In this document: positions 8,715 to 18,027 of the stretch, in pieces | Position numbering within the stretch: the stretch's first letter is position 1 | Layout: every line of letters starts with the position of its first letter | Assembly: GCA_963735065.1 (NCBI GenBank) | Contig: CAVTJL010000003.1 | Coordinates: 124,001 to 188,000, forward strand | Direction: 5' to 3' | DNA length: 64,000 bases | Source of the DNA: CAVTJL01 sp963735065 | GTDB taxonomy: Bacteria; Pseudomonadota; Alphaproteobacteria; Geminicoccales; Geminicoccaceae | Program-made: the position numbers and the translations under genes | The notes under the pieces: model-generated | Told to the model about the DNA's origin: nothing | The model's input: the letters and a program-made list of their open reading frames with translations, nothing else | Databases searched by the model: none

Positions 8715-10117
8715 TCAACCCGACGCTCCGCCCGCCATCGCTCTCCCGATCACCGAAAAAACCCGCTCGTCGCTCATCTGCGCCACATTGAACCTGAGAA
8801 AAGAAGCCGCCGACTGCGAGACGCTGAAGACGTTGCCCGGTGCCAGAACCACCTTCTCCGCCATGCAGCGCTGGGCGATCGTGGTCGAATCCTGACCGTC
8901 CGGCAGGCGGCACCACAGATAAAAGCCGCCGCGCGGCATGATCCAGGGCACGATGCCCAGGGGCGCCAGCCGCTCGGCCGCCGCCTTCCTCGCCCGGGTC
9001 AGGCGCTGGCGCAGCTCGTCCATGTGCTTGCGGTAGCCGCCGCCTGCGAGGATGCCGGCGATCAGCTCGCTCGCGACCGGGCTCGGGCCGCCGAAGCTGG
9101 TGGCGACCTGCAGATCGACCAGCCCCTCGATCCACTCGGCCCGGGCGGCGATGTGGCCGCAGCGCAGGGAGGCGGACAGCGTCTTCGAGAAGCTGCCGAT
9201 CCTGACGACGCGATCGAGGCCGTCCAGAACGGCGAGGCGCGGCGAGGCTGTGGGCTCGAAATCCGCGAAGATGTCGTCCTCGACGATCGTCAGGCCGTGC
9301 GCCGTGGCGAGGCTGAGCACGCGATGCGCCGTCTGCGGCGAGAGGCTGGCGCCGGTCGGGTTGTGCAGGGCCGCGTTCGTGATGTAGAGGCGCGGGCCCT
9401 CGTGGCTCAGCGCCTGCTCGAAGGCGACGTGTCGGGGCCCGCCGGCGTGAAGGGAACGCCCACGAGCCGCACCTGATGGGCGCGCAGCAGCGCCTGGAAG
9501 TTGAAGTAGCAGGGATCGTCGACCAGCACCGTGTCGCCCGGCCTCAGGAAGAAGCGGCACAGAAGGTCGATCGCCTGCGTTCCCGAGGAGGTCAGCATGA
9601 TCTGGTCCGCCGACGCCGCGATGCCTTCCTCCGCGAGCCGGCCGAGCAGCAGGCGGCGCAGGGCAAGCGAGCCACGCGTGCTGCCATAGTCGGCCAGCAC
9701 CGCCTCGTCGGCCCGGGCCAGCGCCCGCAGGCCGCGTCGCAGCGCGGTGCAGGGCATCCAGTCCGCCGGCAGCCAGCCGCAGCCGGGCTTGAGCACCGAC
9801 GCGTCGGCATCGAGCGACTGGCGGGAGACCCAGAAGGGGTCGACATCCCGCTCGCGGGGCGGCCCCATCTCCGCCAGCGCCATGGGCGGCAGGCCGGCAC
9901 CGGTCACGTAGAAGCCGGAGCCGCGCCGCGCGCGGACGATGCCCTCCGCCTCGAGCCGGTCGTAGGCCTCGACCACGGTCGACGGCGAGACGCCCATGGT
10001 CCGGGCGAAGCGGCGGACCGACGGCAGGCGGTCCCCGGGCGCCAGCGCCCTTTGCGCGATCCTGGCGCGGACGGCGCTCATCAGCGCCTCCGTCCGTGTC
10101 GTCTCTCCTGCGCCCAC
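8715..10117 (-). CDS. MocR-type regulator: GntR helix-turn-helix fused to a PLP aminotransferase domain (one frameshift)
   Basis: The N-terminal GntR winged helix (residues about 10-75: ALAPGDRLPSVRRFARTMGV, STVVEAYDRLEAEG, ARRGSGFYV) is followed by a fold-type-I aminotransferase domain. That domain contains DYGSTRGSLALRRLL, the TSSGTQAIDLLCRFF loop, NPTGASLS and the PLP lysine motif RIGSFSKTLSASLRCG. The frame shifts at about 9430-9440 within FTPAGP. The GTG at 10117 is chosen because GGAGG (10123-10127) lies 5 nt upstream and the putative operators lie just outside; an ATG further upstream would run into the divergent gene. MocR regulators usually sense PLP or amines and control a divergent gene, here the EamA exporter. 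Confidence 0.88.
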
Positions 10118-10130
10118 CCTTGCCTCCAGC

Positions 10131-10182
10131 CTACTGTACGGATCACCTTGACCATACAGTTTCGTCCAATTGTACCGATCTG
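10131..10182. promoter_or_regulatory. Putative MocR operators between divergent genes
   Basis: Two direct repeats, TGTACGGATC at 10135-10144 and TGTACCGATC at 10171-10180, lie 36 bp apart. An inverted pair, ACTGTA (10133-10138) and TACAGT (10155-10160), overlaps the first. TTGACC at 10149-10154 could be the -35 of the EamA gene. Paired direct repeats in a divergent intergenic region are the usual arrangement for MocR regulator sites. The sequence is seen; its function is inferred. Confidence 0.5.
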
Positions 10183-10239
10183 TTCCTGGACGCGCCAGGC
10201 CTCGGCCACTACGGCAGGGCTCGAGGAAAGCGAGGGCGC

Positions 10240-11100
10240 ATGGAACGGACATCGGCGGGCTGGGGCAGTGGCCTCCTGGGCATCGTCATCTTCAGCGGCT
10301 CGCTGCCGGCCACGCGCGTCGCGGTCACGGGCTTCTCGCCGATCTTCCTGACCTCGGCGCGCGCGGTGATCGCAGCCCTGCTGGGTGCCGTCTTCCTGCT
10401 GGCGCTGCGCCAGACGCGCCCCGCGCGCGGCGACATGCTCCCGCTTGCCGTCGTGGCGCTCGGCGTGGTCGTGGGCTTCCCGCTGCTGACGGCGCTGGCG
10501 CTGCAGCACATCACCGCCGCACGCTCGATCGTCTTCATCGGCCTCCTGCCGCTCGCGACGGCGACCTTCGGCGTCCTGCGCGGCGGCGAGCGCCCCAAGC
10601 CCGCCTTCTGGCTGTTCTCGATGCTTGGGGCGGGCACGGTCGCCGCCTTCGCGCTCTCGGGCAGCGGCGGCGGCTCGCTGGCGGGCGATCTCCTGATGAT
10701 CGCCGCCATCCTGCTCTGCGGGCTCGGCTATGCCGAGGGTGCTGCGCTCTCGCGCCGGCTCGGCGGCTGGCAGGTGATCTCCTGGGCCCTGCTTTTGTCG
10801 CTGCCGATGATGGCGCTGATCGCGCTCCTCGCCCTGCCGGGTGGCTGGGCCGGCATTCCTGCGCCGGCCTGGATCGGCCTCGGCTATGTCTCGGTCTTCA
10901 GCATGCTGGTCGGTTTTGTCTTCTGGTATCGCGGCCTCGCCCTGGGCGGCATCGCGGGCGTGGGCCAGCTCCAGCTCCTGCAGCCCTTCTTCGGCCTGCT
11001 CCTGGCGGCCCTCTTTCTGCACGAACGAATTGCCTGGACCATGATCGCCGCCGCCCTCCTCGTCGTCCTCTGCGTCGCCGGCGCCAAGCGCTTCGCCTGA
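10240..11100 (+). CDS. EamA/DMT-family transporter
   Basis: The protein has 286 residues and about ten hydrophobic membrane segments, arranged as two EamA repeats. The first includes GFSPIFLTSARAVIAALLGA and ITAARSIVFIGLLPLATATF. The second includes YVSVFSMLVGFVFWYRGLAL and VGQLQLLQPFFGLLLAALFL, which are typical drug/metabolite exporter motifs. The ATG at 10240 is preceded by a GAGG-type site at about 10231-10236. It is read divergently from the MocR gene and shares its control region, suggesting regulated efflux of an amine, amino acid or vitamer. The substrate is not known. Confidence 0.85.
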   Translation: MERTSAGWGSGLLGIVIFSGSLPATRVAVTGFSPIFLTSARAVIAALLGAVFLLALRQTRPARGDMLPLAVVALGVVVGFPLLTALALQHITAARSIVFIGLLPLATATFGVLRGGERPKPAFWLFSMLGAGTVAAFALSGSGGGSLAGDLLMIAAILLCGLGYAEGAALSRRLGGWQVISWALLLSLPMMALIALLALPGGWAGIPAPAWIGLGYVSVFSMLVGFVFWYRGLALGGIAGVGQLQLLQPFFGLLLAALFLHERIAWTMIAAALLVVLCVAGAKRFA

Positions 11101-11122
11101 GCCGATCTCTCCCGTTCCGAAA

Positions 11123-11179
11123 GTGACAAAAGAAAAGAATCAACTTCCGATTGACATAAGGCTCTCATTCCTATATCGA
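11123..11179 (+). promoter_or_regulatory. Leaderless-type promoter and purine-rich box of family copy C1
   Basis: The box GTGACAAAAGAAAAGAATCA starts at 11123. After a 7-nt gap that follows its terminal A at 11143 comes a consensus -35 TTGACA (11151-11156), then a 17-nt spacer and -10 TATCGA (11174-11179). The ATG of C1 is only 6 nt further on, so the transcript should start at or next to the ATG. The same box, spacing and promoter recur upstream of C2. Confidence 0.7.
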
Positions 11180-11185
11180 GCCCCT

Positions 11186-11793
11186 ATGCCTTCCGTCTAC
11201 CCCTCGCGTTCCCCCGCCTCGATGCCCGCGGCCCGCACCGTGCGGCTGGCGCGGCGACTCGCCGGCGGCATGACGCCCGCCGAGGTCGCCAGGCACGAGG
11301 GCACGGACGAGGCCGAGATTTTGTCACTCCTCGAGGACGAGAAGTTCCAGAAGCACGTCGCCTACTACCGGCGCGAGGCCGAGCTGCCCGAGGACGAGCG
11401 CGAAGAGATCCTGATCAGGACGGCGTTCGCCAGCCTCCAGCACCTCGCCGACATGGGCGACACCAAGGCGCTTTTGTTCCTTGCCTACGAGGGCAACCGC
11501 GGCCGCCATCCGGAAAACCGCCTGCGCCGCCTCGTGACGCGCACGAGCGACCGCGATCCCGAGCTGCGTGCTGGGGACGAGATCGGCGCGGCGGCACCGC
11601 GCCAGATCCAGACGCCGTCGCCGCCGAGCTTGTCTCGGACCTCCTCGCCTTCGCCCGGAGCAACCCGGACGTGGCCGACTGGGTCCTGCGTTACGCCGAG
11701 AGCCGCCACGCCGCGCTGGGAGAGAGCGGGGCCGGGGCGGTGGAGGAGCAAAAAAGGAGAGTGAAAGAAGAGAAGATCAGCAAAGGATCGTGA
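11186..11793 (+). CDS. Repeat-family protein C1, HTH / small-terminase-like (one frameshift)
   Basis: The conserved N-terminal domain (residues about 10-110: TVRLARRLAGGMTPAEVARH, EILSLLEDEKFQKHVAYYRR, ALLFLAYEGNRGRHP) is shared with C2 and C3 in this window. It looks like a small helix-turn-helix followed by a helical region, loosely resembling phage terminase small subunits. I do not recognise a named family. The frame breaks at about 11590-11605. The family C-terminus then continues in another frame (SDLLAFARSNPDVADWVLRY, equivalent to SPLAAMARANPALAEWIIKR in C2) to a TGA at 11791-11793. No ribosome site precedes the ATG, in line with the leaderless promoter. Confidence 0.65.
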
Positions 11794-12390
11794 CAGAAGA
11801 GCGAGCCGGCCCACCCCTCCGGGTCATCCCCCGCCTTGAGCGGGGGATCAACTGGCTGGTCGTGACGCGACAGTAGCGTGGCCAGCCTCCAACAGTTGGC
11901 CCCCCGGTCGAGCCGTGGGGCGACGAAGAAGTGTGTCCGCGAGCCTTGTTGTCACCGCCCGATTTAATCGGGCGGTCAGGTGGCGGAGACTACACGACTC
12001 CTTCCCGTGGCGCCGCGTCACCTGATCCCCCGGTCTGGGCCGTGGGATGACGGAAGAAACGCGTCCTCGCGTCGTGTCGTCTCTCTTTTGTCACCCTTGT
12101 GCGCCGACACAAGGGTCCATGCCACATCTTGGCACGCCGTCGCGAGCGTGGGCATGGATCCTCGGGTCAAGCGCCCGAGGATGACAGGAGAAGGGTCCGG
12201 AGGCGTGACCCCGCACCTGCTCTGTCCCCCTCGTGCCCCGACACGACGGCCCATGCCCCGTGCCGCGCAGGCCCTCGCGAGACCGGGCATCCGCCTTTCG
12301 CGGCGCGCGCGCGGCTGGCGCCTTGAACCGCGTGCTCCCAAGGCCGAGTCTTTGGGCAGGCGAGAGACGAGCGCGGCCGGCGTCGGCCGA
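11794..12390. repeat. Intergenic region with clustered extragenic palindromes
   Basis: This 600-bp stretch holds no convincing gene but several inverted repeats. They are ATCCCCCGC/GCGGGGGAT at 11826-11848, a perfect 11-bp stem ACCGCCCGATT/AATCGGGCGGT at 11954-11976, CCCTTGTG/CACAAGGG at 12094-12115 and CCTCGGG/CCCGAGG at 12160-12180. The last two are nested around GGTCCATGCC and GGCATGGATC. A related half element follows at 12229-12260. The layout is that of extragenic palindromic repeats common in alphaproteobacteria. They may act as terminators or RNA-stabilising stems. Confidence 0.65.
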
Positions 12391-12400
12391 GGAGGAACGC

Positions 12401-13408
12401 ATGAAGGCCATGACACCCCGTGCCCCGGGCGGGCTCGACCATCTTTCCCTTGTCGACCTGCCCGATCCGGGCAAGCCGGGGCCGGGTGAGCTGCGCGTGC
12501 GGATCCGTGCCAGCTCCTTGAACTATCACGACTATCGGGTGGCGGGCAGCACCGATGCCGCCGTCTTCGGCCGCATCCTGATGGCCGACGGTGCGGGTGA
12601 GGTCGAGGCGGTGGGCGAGGGGGTGACGGGCTTCGCCGCCGGCGATCATGTCGTCTCCACCTTCTTTCCCACCTGGCAGGACGGCCCACCGGAGGTGCCC
12701 GATTTCTCGACCGTGCCGGGCGACGGGGTCGACGGCTATGCGCGCGAGGTCGTGGTGCGGCCCGCCACCTGGTTCACGCGGGCACCCCGCGGCTACAGCC
12801 ACGCCGAGGCCGCCACGATCACCACGGCCGGCCTCACCGCCTGGCGGGCGCTCGTGGGCGACGGCGGCCTGAAAGCCGGCGACACGGTGCTCTGCCTCGG
12901 CACCGGCGGCGTCTCCATCATCGGGCTGCAGATCGCCAAGGCCATGGGCGCCACCGTCATCCTCACCTCCTCCTCGGACGAGAAGCTCGAGAAGGGCCGC
13001 GCGCTCGGCGCCGATCACCTCATCAACTACCGCTCGGTGCCCGAGTGGGGCGCCAGCGTGCGCGAGCTCACCGGCGGCCGCGGCGTCGACCACGTGCTGG
13101 AGCTGGGCGGCCCGGGCACGCTGGCGCAGTCCATCGCCGCGACCCGGGTCGGCGGCCACATCTCGCTCATCGGCGTCCTCACCGGCATCGCAGGCGAGGT
13201 CCCCACGGCCACCATGATGCGCAAGCAGATCCGCCTGCAGGGCCTGATCGTCGGCAGCCGCCGCCAGCAGCAGGAGTTCGTCAGGGCGCTCGAGACCACG
13301 GGCATCAGGCCCGTGATCGACAAGACCTTCCCGCTCGAGCGGCTTGCCGACGCCTTCCGCCACGAGGAGAGCGGAAAGCATTTCGGCAAGATCGGCGTCG
13401 AGATCTGA
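12401..13408 (+). CDS. MDR-family NAD(P)-dependent alcohol dehydrogenase / quinone oxidoreductase
   Basis: The protein has 335 residues. It starts MKAMTPRAPGGLDHLSLVD; GGAGG at 12391-12395 lies 5 nt before the ATG. The GroES-like half (LRVRIRASSLNYHDYRV, MADGAGEVEAVGEGVTGFAA) is followed by a Rossmann half with the nucleotide loop CLGTGGVSIIGLQIAKAMGA, then LGADHLINYR and GRGVDHVLELGG. The usual catalytic zinc cysteine after 'SLN' is replaced (SLNYHDYR), so it is probably a zinc-free quinone-oxidoreductase-like member. Natural substrate unknown. It stands alone and is convergent with the serine hydrolase gene. Confidence 0.85.
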   Translation: MKAMTPRAPGGLDHLSLVDLPDPGKPGPGELRVRIRASSLNYHDYRVAGSTDAAVFGRILMADGAGEVEAVGEGVTGFAAGDHVVSTFFPTWQDGPPEVPDFSTVPGDGVDGYAREVVVRPATWFTRAPRGYSHAEAATITTAGLTAWRALVGDGGLKAGDTVLCLGTGGVSIIGLQIAKAMGATVILTSSSDEKLEKGRALGADHLINYRSVPEWGASVRELTGGRGVDHVLELGGPGTLAQSIAATRVGGHISLIGVLTGIAGEVPTATMMRKQIRLQGLIVGSRRQQQEFVRALETTGIRPVIDKTFPLERLADAFRHEESGKHFGKIGVEI

Positions 13409-13420
13409 GGCTTCTCAGGC

Positions 13421-13444
13421 CTGCCCGGGCCATGGCCCGGGCAG
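13421..13444. terminator. 24-bp perfect palindrome between convergent genes
   Basis: CTGCCCGGGCC, a central AT, then the complementary half, a perfect 24-bp palindrome. It lies between two convergent stop codons (13408 and 13467) and is likely a bidirectional terminator hairpin. No T-tract follows on either side. Confidence 0.55.
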
Positions 13445-13466
13445 CCGGCAACGGACCTGGTGCGCC

Positions 13467-14462
13467 TCAGATCCTGGCGCCATCCGCGATCGCGGCCAGC
13501 ATGCCGCTGGTCGCCGCCTTGAAGCGCGCGCCCACCGTCGGGATGCTGCTGTCCGGCCCCTGCCAGTTCACGGTGAAGCTGAAGGTCACCGGCCGCGCGC
13601 CGGCCACCATCTGGCCGGAGGCGTTGAAGGCGTGGAAGTCCTGCCAGTCGATGCTGCCGCCCTTGGCGTAGGCGGCGATGCCCGGGGGCACGAGCGCGGC
13701 AATGACATCGGCCATCGCCTGGATGCGCCGGAACTCGGTGAGAGAGCCGGCCTCCTTCAGGTAGTCGCCACGGAGGGCCCGACGATAGAAGGCCACGAAG
13801 TCGGCGGTCGAGCCCGCCATCGTCTCGACCGGATTGAGGGGCGAGCGTGGCGTGCCGAAGAGCTGGTCCGCCATGATCCGCTCCATGCCGGCCCAGCCGA
13901 CGTCGACGCCCTTGGCGGCACCGCCGATGTAGGAGAAGAGGCGGCGTGTCGAGTTCGGGACGGCGATCGTCTCGAGCCCGGTCGAGGCGATGAAGGCGCG
14001 CACCTTGTCCACCCCCACCCGGCGCAGGGCCACGTCGGTCGCGGTGTTGTCGCTGTGCGTGATCATCGCCTCCAGCGCCACCCGCGCCGAGGCGGTGCCG
14101 GTGAGATGGCCGAGGACGGGGCTCACCAGGGAGCGGACCTCGTCGTCGATCGGCAGCTGCTCGTCCAGGCTGAGGCGGCCCGCCTCGACCTCGCGCAGGT
14201 AGGTCGTGAGAATGAAGGTCTTGATGGCGCTGCCGACGAAGAGCGGTGCCTTGTCGTCATGCGCGTCCCGCAAGGACGGCCCGCCGCCGTCGATCTGGAT
14301 GGCGAGGCTCCTGTCACCCTCGAGGGCCAGGAAGCTCGTGCGCGCCTTCTGGTAACGGGCGTCCGCCCCGGTCGGCGCCTCGGCCTCGGCCGTCGCGATG
14401 GGTGCGGAGAGACCGACCGTGATCGCTGGCCCGGCAAGGCTCAGCAGCCCCCTCCGTCGCAT
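13467..14462 (-). CDS. Class A beta-lactamase-fold serine hydrolase, exported
   Basis: The protein has 331 residues. The N-terminus MRRRGLLSLAGPAITVG is a Tat-like signal. The SxxK motif is SAIK within LFVGSAIKTFIL, the SDN motif is HSDNTATD, and KGG (AYAKGGSIDW) takes the place of the KTG box. These are the three catalytic signatures of the class A beta-lactamase / transpeptidase fold. I see no clear omega-loop ExxLN glutamate, so true beta-lactamase activity is doubtful; a peptidase or esterase role is possible. GGGAGG just upstream of the ATG at 14462 is a good ribosome site. Confidence 0.82.
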   Translation of the reverse strand: MRRRGLLSLAGPAITVGLSAPIATAEAEAPTGADARYQKARTSFLALEGDRSLAIQIDGGGPSLRDAHDDKAPLFVGSAIKTFILTTYLREVEAGRLSLDEQLPIDDEVRSLVSPVLGHLTGTASARVALEAMITHSDNTATDVALRRVGVDKVRAFIASTGLETIAVPNSTRRLFSYIGGAAKGVDVGWAGMERIMADQLFGTPRSPLNPVETMAGSTADFVAFYRRALRGDYLKEAGSLTEFRRIQAMADVIAALVPPGIAAYAKGGSIDWQDFHAFNASGQMVAGARPVTFSFTVNWQGPDSSIPTVGARFKAATSGMLAAIADGARI

Positions 14463-14615
14463 CCTTGCCTCCCCCTTGCTCGACGATCCGATCCGAAGCC
14501 TAGGCGCTTGCACCCGCCGCCACAATCTCGCGACGGAGGTTCGACGGCTCTGGCGATGGGGCGCCCGCTGGGGCATCTCTCCCGGTGTTGCCAAGCGATC
14601 AGGAGGCCTGCGGCG

Positions 14616-15222
14616 ATGCTTCGGCTCTACGACTATCTGCCCTCGGGCAACGGCTACAAGGTGCGCCTCCTGCTGCGCCGCCTCGGCCTGCCCTACGAGC
14701 TGGTCGAGCTCGACATCATGAAGGGCGAGACCCGCACCCCCGACTTCTTGGCCCTGAATCCCAACGGGCGGATACCGGCGCTCCGGCTGGAGGACGGCAC
14801 GGTGCTGGCCGAGTCGAACGCCATTCTCTTCTATCTCGCGGAAGGGACACCCTTCCTTCCAGCGAGCCGGGTCGGGTCGAGCGCAGGCGCTGCAGTGGAT
14901 GTTCTTCGAGCAGTACAGCCACGAGCCCTTCATCGCCGTGGCCCGCTTCATCCGCCATCTGCTGCCGCCCGGCCACCCGCGCGAGGCCGAGCTGCCCCGC
15001 CTGCTCGAGCGCGGCAACGCCGCCCTGGCGGTGATGGAGGGCCAGCTCGCCAGCCGCTCTTTCCTCGTCGGCGAGAGCTGCTCGATCGCCGACCTGGCGC
15101 TCTACGCCTATACCCACGTCGCCGACGAGGGCGGCTTTGATCTGTCACCCTATCCGGCGGTACGGGCCTGGCTGGCACGCGTCGCCGCCGAGCCGGGCCA
15201 CGTGCCGATCACGACGGGCTAG
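14616..15222 (+). CDS. Glutathione S-transferase family protein (one frameshift)
   Basis: The N-terminal thioredoxin-like domain starts MLRLYDYLPSGNGYKVRLLL, with the glutathione-binding LNPNGRIPALRLEDG and ESNAILFYLAEGTPFLP. The frame shifts at about 14866-14878. The helical C-terminal domain continues with ALQWMFFEQYSHEPFIAVAR, FLVGESCSIADLALYAYTHV (the N-capping box) and PAVRAWLARVAAEPG. Together they make a normal GST of about 202 residues. AGGAGG at 14601-14606 lies 9 nt before the ATG. Cytosolic; conjugates or reduces small electrophiles, substrate unknown. Confidence 0.87.
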
Positions 15223-15237
15223 AGGGCCCTGCGCAGC

Positions 15238-15705
15238 TCAGCCGCCGCCACCGGCCATCGCGGCGGCACGGCGCTCCAGCTCGTCCGGCGGGACGTCCTC
15301 GACATGGGTCGAGACGTGCCAGACATGGCCGAACGGGTCCTCGAGGCTGCCCATCCGGTCGCCGTAGAACTTGTCCTCGACCGGCCGCTGCACCTTCGCC
15401 CCGGCCGCGACCGCCGCCTGGACCACGGCATCGACGTCGGGGACGTAGAGCATGAGCGTCACAGGCGTGCCGCCGATCGAGCGCGGGCCGCGGGCACCCA
15501 TCTCGGGATGCTCGTCGGCCAGCATCACCCTGGATGTGCCGATCTGCAGCTCGGCATGCCCGATCTTCCCGCCGGGCCCGTCCAGCCGCATGAGCAGCTT
15601 CGCGCCAAACACCTTCTCGTAGAAGGCCAGAGCCTCCGCGGCGCCGTCGACGACGAGATAGGGTGTCACGCTGTGATAGCCTTCGGGGATCGGCTGGACG
15701 GTCAT
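15238..15705 (-). CDS. VOC-family (glyoxalase / PhnB-like) protein
   Basis: The protein has 155 residues. SVTPYLVVDGAAEALAFYEKVFGAKL and the second beta-alpha-beta-beta-beta half (TLMLYVPDVDAVVQAAVAAG, YGDRMGSLEDPFGHVWHVST) show two vicinal-oxygen-chelate modules. DPFGHVWHVSTHVEDV is the typical end of the PhnB-like subgroup. Metal-ligand positions are plausible, but the substrate cannot be inferred. It is the third gene after the 6PGDH-like and aldo/keto reductase genes on the same strand (57-nt gap) and is probably co-transcribed. Confidence 0.85.
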   Translation of the reverse strand: MTVQPIPEGYHSVTPYLVVDGAAEALAFYEKVFGAKLLMRLDGPGGKIGHAELQIGTSRVMLADEHPEMGARGPRSIGGTPVTLMLYVPDVDAVVQAAVAAGAKVQRPVEDKFYGDRMGSLEDPFGHVWHVSTHVEDVPPDELERRAAAMAGGGG

Positions 15706-15762
15706 CCTGTCCTCCCTCGGGAACGAGCCGCCGCCCCGGGGGCGACGGCCTGCGTGGTGGGG

Positions 15763-16773
<1,011 letters not shown>

Positions 16774-16811
16774 CTGCTGTCTCCGGGAAGGGGCGGCCCT
16801 GGCCGCCCTAG

Positions 16812-17597
16812 TCACAAAATATCGTCGGGGTGGACGAACCCGCCGACCCGCGGCGGCGGCGGTGCCGAGCGCTCCTCCTCGAGGGCGGCCGCCTGCTCCA
16901 GCATCACCGCCTGGGCCAGAAGCGGCACCGCCGCCTCGAGCTGCACGGCGTCGTCGAGAAGCCAGGGGGCCCGCGGCCCGGGCAGGGCATCGCCGAGGCC
17001 CAGCGCGGCCGTGGCCTCCTCGAGGGAGATGGGCTGGGGGCAGGCCTCGACAAGCTGCAGCACCTCGCTCGCCGCCTGGACCGCCGCTGTCCGCAGCGCA
17101 TCCCGCAGCATCAGGGCATAGTGCGCGGCTCCCGCCTCGCCCAGACGGGCGGCCCGGCCGGGCGCCGCCAGACGCGCGAGGGCAGGCAGCGCCAGCTCCA
17201 CGCCGCGCTGGTCGCCGGCGGCCAGCAGCGAGGGGGCTTCGGTCGTCCCCAGCTCGGCCACGTCCACATAGAAGAGCGAGCGGTGACGCATGCGCCGGAA
17301 GCGGCGAAGGGTATCGCACCAATAGCTGCCGGAGGCGTCGATCACGACGTCGCCCGGCTCGAGATGGAGGTAGGCCTGGTCGATCACCGTGTCGACGATG
17401 GTGCCGAGCGGCAGGTCGAGAAGGATAAGGCGCGGATCCTCGAGCGCCTCCCGGAGCTGGGCATAGTCATCGAGGCACCGGACGCCGGCCGGCACCTCGT
17501 CACGATCGGCGCCCAGCGGATGGAGCAGCGTCTCGAGGCCGGCGGCATGCGCCCGGCCCGCGAGGCCGGCCTCGGTCCCGATCACGGCGAGCCGCAT
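16812..17597 (-). CDS. 6-phosphogluconate dehydrogenase-like NAD-binding protein
   Basis: The protein has 261 residues. The start MRLAVIGTEAGLAGRAHAAG is a Rossmann-like first strand with an altered glycine pattern. LEPGDVVIDASGSYWCDTLR and YVDVAELGTTEAPSLLAAGD mirror the 6PGDH motifs 'GD.iIDgGNs...dt.rR' and 'fvd.GvSGG..G'. The key glycines and asparagine are replaced, and the long all-helical catalytic domain is reduced. It is likely a diverged, possibly non-catalytic member. First gene of an operon with an aldo/keto reductase and a VOC protein. Confidence 0.6.
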   Translation of the reverse strand: MRLAVIGTEAGLAGRAHAAGLETLLHPLGADRDEVPAGVRCLDDYAQLREALEDPRLILLDLPLGTIVDTVIDQAYLHLEPGDVVIDASGSYWCDTLRRFRRMRHRSLFYVDVAELGTTEAPSLLAAGDQRGVELALPALARLAAPGRAARLGEAGAAHYALMLRDALRTAAVQAASEVLQLVEACPQPISLEEATAALGLGDALPGPRAPWLLDDAVQLEAAVPLLAQAVMLEQAAALEEERSAPPPPRVGGFVHPDDIL

Positions 17598-17647
17598 CCT
17601 GCCTCCTCCCCATCGTTTGCGGGGCGGACCTTAGAGGCCTCGGGCGC

Positions 17648-17676
17648 CAAACAAAAGGGGCCGGTAACCCGGCCCC
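17648..17676 (-). terminator. Rho-independent terminator of the small secreted-protein gene
   Basis: GGGGCCGG (17657-17664) and CCGGCCCC (17669-17676) form a perfect 8-bp stem with a TAAC loop. Read on the minus strand, the hairpin is followed at once by TTTTGTTT. This is a textbook intrinsic terminator 25 nt after the stop of the 17702-17881 gene. Confidence 0.85.
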
Positions 17677-17701
17677 AGCGATCGAGTGCAAGGCTGGAAG
17701 A

Positions 17702-17881
17702 TCAGCCCTTGACGTCCTTGTCGCCCTGCGTCGGACGGCTCTGCGGGCCGCTCGGCGTCTGCTGGGAGCCCTGCGAGGCCAGGATCTGATCCTTGCTCGC
17801 CGTATGATAGCTGCAGGCCGCGGCCATACCGGCCGATCCCAACAGGAAGCCTGCGGCAAGAGCGAATGCCAGGAAGCGCAT
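17702..17881 (-). CDS. Small secreted protein of unknown function
   Basis: The protein has 59 residues. MRFLAFALAAGFLLGSAGMAAACS is a signal peptide (possible lipobox-like AAAC). A short polar tail follows, ASKDQILASQGSQQTPSGPQ, rich in Gln/Ser/Pro. AGGAGAG seven nt upstream supports the ATG at 17881 over an earlier in-frame ATG. It has its own strong intrinsic terminator, so it is a real, separately transcribed gene. No family recognised. Confidence 0.65.
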   Translation of the reverse strand: MRFLAFALAAGFLLGSAGMAAACSYHTASKDQILASQGSQQTPSGPQSRPTQGDKDVKG

Positions 17882-18027
17882 GGCGTCTCTCCTTTGCGTG
17901 GCCATCGTCAAGGAAGATTACTCATCTGTCAGAAAAAGCAAGCGGGAGGGTGTCCCGCTCTTCCGTCCATCGCCGCGGGGCGCCATGATTGGTGCCGCAG
18001 CGAGGAAACGATCCCAGGGGGCCCACC

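Noticed and set aside
11123..11185. Longer start for C1 giving MTKEKNQ...
   Set aside because: This stretch is the conserved box and promoter shared with C2, so it is regulatory, not coding.
11190..11790. Calling C1-C3 definite phage terminase small subunits
   Set aside because: The resemblance is only in size and HTH-like pattern. No large terminase, portal or capsid gene is present.
13344..15140. A 598-residue open frame on the plus strand over the serine hydrolase
   Set aside because: Its 5' two thirds are antisense to a clear beta-lactamase-fold gene and show no family features. Only its last part is real (the GST start at 14616).
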